Shown here in pieces: positions 19,401 through 23,245 of a stretch of DNA of 27,101 bases. The stretch is from SZAS-79 sp038319115 (GTDB taxonomy: Bacteria > Pseudomonadota > Gammaproteobacteria > Burkholderiales > SG8-39). The DNA lies in assembly GCA_038319115.1 (NCBI GenBank), contig JBBQCV010000026.1:1-27101 (forward strand), in the 5' to 3' direction. Every line of letters begins with the position of its first letter. Position 1 is the stretch's first letter. The position numbers and the translations under genes are program-made. A model generated the notes under the pieces. The model was not told where the DNA came from, ran no database searches, and saw only the letters and a list, made by a program, of their open reading frames with translations.

Positions 19401-19930
19401 GTCCCCTGGTTCAGGATCGAGCCCGCCGTGCCATTGGCCGCGAACCGGTAGTGCCCGCCCAGGAAGTTCTCATTGCTGATGTCGAGCGACGAGGCCACCA
19501 GGCCGCCCACATTCACCTGCGCGCCGCGGCCGAAGAGGGTCCCGGCGGGGTTGACCAGGAACACCTGTCCGTTCGCGGTCAGGCTGCCGTAGATCTCCGA
19601 AACGCCTCCCCCGCTCGCCACCCGGTTGAGGATCACCGACGTCGCGCCGGGCTGCTGGAAATTCACGGAAGCGTTCGAGCCGACGTTGAACGAGTTCCAG
19701 TTGACGATGGCGCGGTTGCTTTGCTGCTGGACGGTGAGGCGGGTCCCGGCCTGGCTGATGCTGGCGGAACCAGCGGCCACGCTGCCGCCGCTCGGAAGCG
19801 CCGAAGGATCCGCGGCATGAGCGAAAAGGAGTGGGGAGGAAATCGCAGCCGAAACAAAAAACCTGCGCACGCAACGCCAGCGGCGCGCCGTCCAGAACCC
19901 AGGAACGCCCGCACTCACACTTTTTTGCAT
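13490..19930 (-). CDS. TpsA-type hemagglutinin exoprotein with C-terminal caspase-like protease domain
   Basis: A 2146-residue exoprotein. Signal peptide 1-39 is of the extended kind (cleavage AHA/AD). The TPS secretion domain (about 40-300) has NRAIVNWNSFNVG, VNPAGTLFGRGAQVNVGGLVASSL and the usual beta-helix pattern. A long Gly/Thr/Asn-rich beta-helix includes five to six tandem 75-78-residue repeats (about 640-1065). A Ser/Thr/Gln-rich linker (about 1755-1835), a helical segment (about 1845-1880) and a Cys pair (C1882, C1890) follow. From about 1910 to the end is a peptidase C14 caspase-like domain: VLFGNDRY, YYAGHGY with catalytic H1987, SDSCYSG with catalytic C2037, and D2035 at the position that gives basic P1 preference in metacaspases. 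ATG 19930 is preceded by GGGAG. The domain fusion implies an exported protease; substrate and processing are unknown. Codon usage in the repeats is richer in A/T than the neighbours. Confidence 0.93.
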   Translation of the reverse strand: MQKSVSAGVPGFWTARRWRCVRRFFVSAAISSPLLFAHAADPSALPSGGSVAAGSASISQAGTRLTVQQQSNRAIVNWNSFNVGSNASVNFQQPGATSVILNRVASGGGVSEIYGSLTANGQVFLVNPAGTLFGRGAQVNVGGLVASSLDISNENFLGGHYRFAANGTAGSILNQGTLSAAAGGYIALLAPQVRNEGVIAAQLGTVAIGAGNAVTLDIGATGLVAMQVEQSAVDALVENRGLVQADGGAVYMSARAAGQVAGGVINNSGEIHAARVTERDGVIRLEAGDVANSGAVIADGASGGQISFVAGNTAINSGTLSARGSQAKGGEIRMLGDKVGLFGAGSADASGEAGGGVVLLGGNFQGRGPEQNASMTFIGPNASIRANAGATGNGGKVIVWSDDYTVFAGTLEAKGGTVSGNGGFAEISGKHALDFAPRSIDMKAPGGSVGSLLLDPTDIIVAAGGGAVYTDVSTFAASGGTQTIDPGVLDAVGGNVNLQATNDITVNNAINLTTLGAGLDAKAGNNIDVNASITTNNGAITLNARNAGGTQTASGTVTLSAALNSGGAAITLTNNASTLPISVGAAIDAIGGLVSFSDPTVLTASSTVTGNGGILFSGLLNGAFSLTANSTGTTTFASAVGGTTALTSLTTDAGGTTAINGSSVTTTGAQTYGDNVSLGAATTLASTGGGNITLGGTVNGAFALTVNTSGITAFNGSVGSTTPLASLTTDAPGSTAINGGFIASTGAQLYGDAVTLGAATTLSSGGNNITLGSTVNGAQTLAVNTTGTTTFAGAVGNTTALTSLTTNFGGTTAINGGSVTTTGAQTYLDSVTLGAATTLTGVGTTFQGTVNGPGALTVNDSGTVNFDFAVGGSTALASLTTNAGGSTAINGGFVATTGAQLYGDAVTLGAATTLSSGGNSITLGSIVNGAQSLAVNTSGATTFSGAVGAVTALTSLTTNAGGTTAINGGAIVTTGAQTYNDNVTLGAATTVSSTGAGSVTFGGTVNGAQALSVTTSGATTFSGAVGNTTALASLTTNPFGSTTFNGGSVTTSGAQTYSDSVFVNGTSTNIASTSGSITINSGLNAGSNTLSLSAGGDIRIVASSGSSNSVLAGNMNLTAGNDLLIQGGTGTNAFASASGSQTVNASTVSIFAGSVGSGNGAALTSVGNQTITASSGITIKGGPSGGSLNFGNRGLISSAGNQTVTVGAGGITLTGGGGGIGNTDNAALLLQTGLTSSQAITVNNGGSIVITGGSSGLSGVGGSGHGSRAILESDGTSQSINFTSGGSIILTGGTAGSRAFAMITSQNGSQTITGSPTITLTGGASGGIDDEGNFAQIFAKAAQSITAGTISLRGGAAGYDNNAGIYTDTGLQTITAGNVTLVAGAGGNENSAFIQGPSQNITVRGNLSLTGGGSINGSDSGGGAGLGGRGGTSATSTNLALTVDGDLTMTGGSVSGSSIGSGFTGGQATDMTITAGGNVTLNPGSAVGVRIGTPASSIAAGNISITAGGAIALNDSSTAGTEIRTLGNVTLKGASISEGTNGKSRITASALTTTSTSGATALNTLAIASLNATSAGALNLGQGAISGALVATSNGAVTETGPLTVGGTTGISAGAAPITLTAANDFQGVVTLSNSGSGNPVTVIDVNTITFTNQVLGGAFTVNAPTIIAHDTTNTGNQVWNGNVTFNSTETTNGGNFTVTGTTTLGNGLAVNAGAGNVTFQGDVNGTKSLLVNNSGTRTFGGTVASGVSLTFTGLASDSQGNSVTSSAQSTQSTQSALAVATISSGTTATSPFSSASTTSSSTSPSSREVAAAAAFGGGSIAPLTAGAASDGGTTRLTAGSGASKETIRQIDQQIQQARTQMFSQALTQLAKDSALADVPDCSGAAQGTCVKEGKAKKSALIAGDAEPVIKRRLAVLFGNDRYLAPIPALQTPIHDVEDIAKVLKDRLGYEVRVVRNASRQDIVNELNNLVTEVDADDSVFVYYAGHGYQAEKGGGGYWIPVDANNNDASTWISNGAISKFLANMASRQVMLISDSCYSGTLAQELKVQSSESTVFDRKEILRKRSVLVMSSGGNEPVSDGGHDNHSLFAFHLLRNLNAIDGDLVGGDIHEKVRTAVAKEYPQDPQYGAVVSAGHAAGGEYLIEKK
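14604..14630 (-). repeat. three tandem 9-bp units (Ser-Thr-Gln linker)
   Basis: GACTGGGTC is repeated twice exactly and a third time with one change (GACTGGGCC). On the coding strand it gives the STQ-STQ-S tract in the flexible linker between the beta-helix and the caspase-like domain. Units are multiples of three, so copy-number change would lengthen or shorten the linker without shifting frame. Confidence 0.8.
16765..18035 (-). repeat. tandem 225-234-bp repeats inside the tpsA gene
   Basis: Anchoring on the 'aggctggtgagcgc' string, unit positions are 17985, 17751, 17520, 17295, 17064 and 16830. Periods are therefore 234, 231, 225, 231 and 234 bp, all multiples of three. Each unit encodes the pattern LTSLTTNxGGTTAINGG, then TTGAQTYxDxVTLGAATT, then TVNGAxxLxVNTSGxTTFxGAVG, i.e. 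turns of the beta-helix. Units 2 and 4 are closest to each other, with an exact 35-bp match (17202-17236 and 17658-17692), pointing to a two-unit duplication. Confidence 0.88.
18532..18541 (-). repeat. G10 homopolymer tract in tpsA
   Basis: Ten consecutive C on the plus strand, i.e. ten G in the coding strand, covering codons 464-466 (GGG GGG GGG) and the first base of codon 467 in the sequence AAGGGAVY. A shorter G7 lies 35 bp further along the gene (18491-18497). The frame is open in this sequence. Slippage by one base would cut the protein after the TPS domain and before the repeats and protease. Confidence 0.9.
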
Positions 19931-19995
19931 TTCATCTCCCGTTCGGAACGCGTCGAAAATATGTCCGGTTCGTGGGATCCGGAGAACATTCCGAG

Positions 19996-20025
19996 CTTAT
20001 ACCTTGCAGTTTCGGCGCGGTTCAA
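19996..20025 (-). promoter_or_regulatory. candidate sigma-70 promoter of tpsA-tpsB
   Basis: Read on the minus strand: -35 TTGAAC (20025-20020), 18-bp spacer, -10 TATAAG (20001-19996). Expected transcript start is near 19989, giving a leader of about 58 nt with GGGAG 5 nt before ATG 19930. It is the best promoter match in the 296-bp divergent region. Confidence 0.55.
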
Positions 20026-20027
20026 TA

Positions 20028-20050
20028 AACCAGTCGAAACGCGACTGGTT
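20028..20050. promoter_or_regulatory. perfect inverted repeat next to the tpsA -35 box
   Basis: AACCAGTCG-AAACG-CGACTGGTT: two perfect 9-bp arms around 5 bp. It ends 3 bp upstream of the predicted -35 box of tpsA, centred about 50 bp before the expected transcript start, a typical place for an activator dimer. It does not resemble a CRP/FNR site. No T-run follows on either strand, so it is unlikely to be a terminator. Confidence 0.5.
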
Positions 20051-20125
20051 CGTCCTGAATGTCGAGACCGCAACAAATGTCCGCGTAGTAAACTCTGCCA
20101 CCCGGCAACGATCACCTTCCCGCCT

Positions 20126-20213
20126 CCGGAATGTACCGATACCGGTACATTATATAACCGGAGAGTCAATATCCACGCCACTCTTCCAAAACAAATGTTC
20201 AGAATTAACGCCT
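20126..20213 (+). repeat. dispersed structured repeat, copy 3
   Basis: Palindromic end AATGTACCG-ATAC-CGGTACATT (perfect 9-bp arms, 20130-20151), overlapping hairpin CCGGT..ACCGG, and core ACCGGAGAGTCAATATCC. The right end (ATGTTCAGAATTAACGCC) is degenerate relative to copies 1 and 4. Ten bases of the core, CCGGAGAGTC (20158-20167), recur exactly at 20215-20224, where they form the ribosome-binding site of the dehydrogenase frame. Confidence 0.78.
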
Positions 20214-20226
20214 TCCGGAGAGTCCG

Positions 20227-20256
20227 ATGACCGCCCCGACCCAGACCGCCCTGTAA
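20227..20256 (+). other. start of the dehydrogenase frame cut by an in-frame TAA (9 codons)
   Basis: ATG 20227 with GGAGAG 4 bp upstream begins MTAPTQTAL, then TAA at 20254-20256. The same frame then continues open as LQSLVTKEGELVVSLARVP into the dehydrogenase. N-termini of this form ('LQLRSLVKKSGELELSL..V') are what I recall for relatives of this dehydrogenase, so the TAA looks like a C-to-T change of a CAA codon. It could instead be a very short leader peptide. Confidence 0.55.
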
Positions 20257-20289
20257 CTCCAGTCGCTGGTTACAAAGGAAGGCGAGCTC

Positions 20290-21375
20290 GTGGTCTCCCT
20301 CGCCCGAGTCCCAGTCCCGGTGCCCAAGCCCGACGAAGTCCTGGTGCGCGTCGAGGCTACGCCGCTCAACCCCTCCGACCTGGGCTTGCTGTTCGGCGCA
20401 GCGGACATGGATACCGCCAAGGTCTCCGGCACCGGAAGTGAAGCAATCCTCACCGCGAAAATCCCGACGGATCGCATGGCGGGCATGGCCGGCCGCGTCG
20501 GCCAGCCGATGCCGGCAGGCAACGAAGGCGCGGGCGTGGTGGTAGCCGCCGGCGAATCGCCGGAAGCCCAGGCGCTGATGGGAAAAATGGTCGCCGTCCT
20601 CGGCGGCGCAATGTACGCCCAGTACCGCGTGATGAAAGCGAAACAGTGCATGGTGCTGCCGGCGGACGCCACCGCCGCGGAAGGTGCGTCGTGCTTCGTG
20701 AACCCGCTCACCTCGCAGGGCATGGTCGAGACGATGAAGCGCGAAGGCCATTCGGCGCTTGTCCATACCGCGGCCGCGTCGAACCTCGGCCAGATGCTCA
20801 ACCGCATCTGCATCGCCGACAAGGTCAAGCTGGTGAACATCGTGCGCTCGAAAGAGCAGGCGGGATTGCTCAAGGGACAGGGAGCGCAGTACGTCTGCAT
20901 TTCCAGCGCGCCCTCCTTCGTCGCAGACCTCACCGAAGCCCTCGTCGCCACCGGCGCTACGATCGCGTTCGACGCGACCGGCGGCGGGCCGCTGGCCGGG
21001 CAGATCCTCGCGGCGATGGAAACCGCCGCCAACCGCGCAGCCAAGGAGTTCAGCCGCTACGGTTCCGCGGTTTACAAGCAGGTTTACATCTACGGCAACC
21101 TGGATACGAGCACCACGACGCTCACCCGCAACTACGGGATGTTATGGGGCGTGGGCGGCTGGTTCCTCACGCCTTTCCTGCAGAAGATCGGCAAGGAAGC
21201 GGCGCAGAAGCTGCGCGATCGCGTGGTGGCGGAGTTGAAGACGACTTTCGCCAGCAACTACACCAAGGAAATTTCCCTTGCGGCGGTGCTCGACCCGAAG
21301 GAGATCGCGCAATTCACGCGCAAATCCACCGGCGCCAAGTACCTCGTCAACCCGAACAAGGACGCTGCGGGTTAG
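20290..21375 (+). CDS. medium-chain (zinc-binding-type) dehydrogenase, N-terminus interrupted
   Basis: A 361-residue member of the MDR alcohol dehydrogenase/quinone reductase superfamily. The catalytic-domain pattern VPVPKPDEVLVRVEATPLNPSDLGLLFG is followed by NEGAGVVVAAG, the ALVHTAAASNLGQMLNRICI cofactor region (a Rossmann fold in which AAASNLG stands for GxGxxG) and FDATGGGPLAGQIL. Classical zinc ligands are not evident, so it may be a zinc-free quinone-reductase-like enzyme; substrate unknown. The natural frame seems to begin at ATG 20227 but meets TAA at codon 10. GTG 20290 is the first usable start after it, with AAGGAAGG at a good distance (20275-20282), so a protein lacking about 20 residues could still be made. 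It stands alone between repeat copies 3 and 4, both in its own orientation. Confidence 0.75.
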   Translation: MVSLARVPVPVPKPDEVLVRVEATPLNPSDLGLLFGAADMDTAKVSGTGSEAILTAKIPTDRMAGMAGRVGQPMPAGNEGAGVVVAAGESPEAQALMGKMVAVLGGAMYAQYRVMKAKQCMVLPADATAAEGASCFVNPLTSQGMVETMKREGHSALVHTAAASNLGQMLNRICIADKVKLVNIVRSKEQAGLLKGQGAQYVCISSAPSFVADLTEALVATGATIAFDATGGGPLAGQILAAMETAANRAAKEFSRYGSAVYKQVYIYGNLDTSTTTLTRNYGMLWGVGGWFLTPFLQKIGKEAAQKLRDRVVAELKTTFASNYTKEISLAAVLDPKEIAQFTRKSTGAKYLVNPNKDAAG

Positions 21376-21387
21376 CCCTCCACACGC

Positions 21388-21475
21388 TGGGAATGTACCG
21401 GTACCAGTTCACTAACTGGCCGGAGAGCTAATCCCGGAGCCATTCTAAGAAATTGAATGTTCTGGATTCAGGCTT
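21388..21475 (+). repeat. dispersed structured repeat, copy 4
   Basis: Starts GAATGTACCGGTAC; the palindrome's right half is altered, but the next hairpin is perfect: CCAGTT-CACT-AACTGG (21404-21419). Core CCGGAGAGCTAATCCC, then AT-richer sequence and TTCTGGATTCAGGC, the equivalent of CCTGAATTCAGG in copy 1. It ends at the stop codon of the convergent NIPSNAP gene (complement of TCA 21476-21478) and begins 12 bp after the dehydrogenase stop. Confidence 0.78.
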
Positions 21476-21802
21476 TCAGCGCAGGCGCGAGTACGCCGTC
21501 GGTGACAGGATCATGTTCTCGATGTTGGCCACGATCGGGCCGTCCTTTTCCGAGTCCGCGCGCGCCTTGAGCCAATCGGGGTCGCTCATGAAACCGTCCC
21601 AGACGCGCTCGCGCTCGGCCATGTCCTTCCACTCGAGCAGGTAGTACAGGTCCTGGTTGCTCGGCCCAATGCGCGCGGTCCAGAAGCCCACCGGCCGGAA
21701 GCCATGCTTCTCCCACAGCTTGAGCGTGACGTCCTGGAAGCGCTGGTTGAGGGCCGGCAGGCGGCCGGGCAGGCATTTGTAGATGCGAAGTTCGTGGATC
21801 AT
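21476..21802 (-). CDS. NIPSNAP-family protein
   Basis: A 108-residue ferredoxin-like dimeric alpha-beta barrel protein of the NIPSNAP family. MIHELRIYKCLPGRLPALNQRF, then HGFRPVGFWTARIG, LYYLLEWKDMAERERVWDGFMSDPDW and the closing NIENMILSPTAYS are all typical. The biochemical role of bacterial NIPSNAPs is not settled. ATG 21802 overlaps the methyltransferase stop by 4 bp (ATGA), so the longer open frame upstream is a shadow of that gene. It is the last gene of the minus-strand purL group. Confidence 0.88.
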   Translation of the reverse strand: MIHELRIYKCLPGRLPALNQRFQDVTLKLWEKHGFRPVGFWTARIGPSNQDLYYLLEWKDMAERERVWDGFMSDPDWLKARADSEKDGPIVANIENMILSPTAYSRLR

Positions 21803-22452
21803 GGGGTCTCCGTGGTGGATGGATCGGCAGGCTTGCGCCAGACGCTGGCCAGCCACGGCTGCTGCTCGCGCGGCAGCCCGGCGGGCCGGTAATAGTGTTC
21901 GAGTTCGATGAAGCCCGCGCCGGTCATGAACCGGCGCCATGCCTCGAGGTCATGATAGGCGCCGTAGCGCCCCCGGCTCCAGCCTTCGTCGTTGCTCCCG
22001 CGCGGGATGGAGCTGAAGAGCGTCCCGCCCGGCTTGAGCGTGGCGTGCAGCCCGCGCAGCACACGCGGCAGTTCCTGCGCCGGCACATGGAACAGCGACG
22101 CATTGGCAAACACGCCGTCGAATCTTCCCGGCGGGAGGTCGAGCGCAAGGAAGTCCTGCCGCCAGACTTCGCACCCGCTGTGCTGGCGCGCCATCACGGC
22201 AAAGCTCTCCGCCCCGTCCAGCCCGATCGCCCCATGGCCGAGCTGCGCGAACGCAGCAAGGTCCCGGCCGGGCCCGCAGCCGAAATCGAGGATCGTGAAC
22301 GGCGGCGCAGCGGCGATGTGGCGCAGCAGGGCCTCGATGTTCTGGGTGACATCGTGGCCACGCGTGCCTTCCCAGAAATCGGCGGCGCGCTGCTCGTAAT
22401 GGCCGAGGGTTTCGCTGGAAATCTTTTGCAGGTCCTGCGCGGCGAGTTTCAT
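21799..22452 (-). CDS. class I SAM-dependent methyltransferase
   Basis: A 217-residue methyltransferase. SAM-binding motif I is ILDFGCGPGRD (residues 54-64); the acidic residue of motif II is D79 in AIGLDGAE. Then comes DGVFANASLFHVP (motif IV region), LKPGGTLFSSIPRG, and the GFIELEHYYRP end strand. It looks like a small-molecule or UbiE/BioC-like Methyltransf_11/25 member; the substrate cannot be told. ATG overlaps the receiver gene stop (ATGA) and its stop overlaps the NIPSNAP start, so the three are translationally coupled. Confidence 0.9.
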   Translation of the reverse strand: MKLAAQDLQKISSETLGHYEQRAADFWEGTRGHDVTQNIEALLRHIAAAPPFTILDFGCGPGRDLAAFAQLGHGAIGLDGAESFAVMARQHSGCEVWRQDFLALDLPPGRFDGVFANASLFHVPAQELPRVLRGLHATLKPGGTLFSSIPRGSNDEGWSRGRYGAYHDLEAWRRFMTGAGFIELEHYYRPAGLPREQQPWLASVWRKPADPSTTETP

Positions 22453-22817
22453 GCACGCTCCGGTGGCAGGTGCCGCGCCACCTTGCGCAGCAGCGCCTCG
22501 AGGCTGATCGGCTTGGTGAGGTACTCGAGCGCGCCCAGGGTGCTGCCCCGCTCGGAGGACTCGCTCTCGATGGTGAGGAAGATCACCGGGATGTCGCGCA
22601 TGGCGGGATCTTCCCTCAGGGCTTCGACGAGCTCGAACCCGCTCATGTCCGGCATGCGCACGTCGGTGATGAGCAGGTCGGGCGTCGCGCCGAGGATCGC
22701 ATGGCCGGCCTCGATCCCGTCCTTCGCCACGCGCACGGCATAGCCCGCGGTGGTGAGGTGCATGCGCAAAAGCTCGCGCATGGTCGGGTCGTCTTCAACC
22801 ACCAGGATCGATTTCAC
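22449..22817 (-). CDS. stand-alone response-regulator receiver protein
   Basis: A 122-residue single receiver domain without an output domain (CheY/PilH-like). It has the acidic pair D9/D10 in VVEDDPTM, phospho-acceptor D52 in LLITDVRMPDMSG, T82 in IFLT and K102 in YLTKPI, so it is a complete switch. GTG start with GAGGTGAG just upstream. No histidine kinase is in the window, so its partner is elsewhere. It overlaps the methyltransferase gene by 4 bp and lies 43 bp after the RidA-family gene. Confidence 0.93.
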   Translation of the reverse strand: MKSILVVEDDPTMRELLRMHLTTAGYAVRVAKDGIEAGHAILGATPDLLITDVRMPDMSGFELVEALREDPAMRDIPVIFLTIESESSERGSTLGALEYLTKPISLEALLRKVARHLPPERA

Positions 22818-22860
22818 GGGCTCACCTCAACGCGGCCAGGCTTGCCGATCGGCGGCCCGC

Positions 22861-23211
22861 CTACTTCGCGGCCACCACCATGATTTCGACCAGGCAGCGC
22901 GGATCGGCCATCTTGGCTTCGATGCACGCGCGCGCAGGCAGGTTCTTGGGATCGGCCCAGGCCGTCCACGACTCGTTCATGAGGGCGCGGTTGCGGATGT
23001 CGCTTACCCAGATCGTGGCGGTCAGCACCTTCGACTTGTTCGAGCCGCACGCGCCCAGCAGGCGGTCGACATTGGCGAGGATCTGCTGCGCCTGGCCCTT
23101 GGCGTCCTGCGACTGGTCCTCGGCGGTGAGGCCGGCGAGGTACACGGTGTTGCCGTACTCCACGGCGCTGCTCAGGATGCCCTTCGATTCACGGCGGATG
23201 ATTTCAGACAT
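22861..23211 (-). CDS. RidA-family (YjgF/YER057c/UK114) protein
   Basis: A 116-residue RidA-superfamily protein. The archetype removes reactive enamine/imine intermediates formed by PLP enzymes. ILSSAVEYGNTVYLAGLTA, then AQQILANVDRLL, and the C-terminal RACIEAKMADPRCLVEIMVVAA carry the family pattern, including an Arg and Glu in the cleft region. It belongs to a subgroup distinct from canonical RidA, so the exact substrate is open. ATG 23211 has GGAG 8 bp upstream; the longer frame includes purL-overlapping shadow sequence. It starts 34 bp after purL. Confidence 0.9.
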   Translation of the reverse strand: MSEIIRRESKGILSSAVEYGNTVYLAGLTAEDQSQDAKGQAQQILANVDRLLGACGSNKSKVLTATIWVSDIRNRALMNESWTAWADPKNLPARACIEAKMADPRCLVEIMVVAAK

Positions 23212-23245
23212 TGCGGTATCTCCTTGGTGTTGGTGGGACGGAAAC

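Noticed and set aside
20130..20151. CRP-type cAMP receptor site in the repeat palindrome
   Set aside because: The half-site TGTACCGG does not match TGTGA-N6-TCACA, and no such site was found before tpsA or the cyclase.
20126..21475. Integron gene cassette with attC sites
   Set aside because: The repeats lack RYYYAAC/GTTRRRY core sites and no integrase is present.
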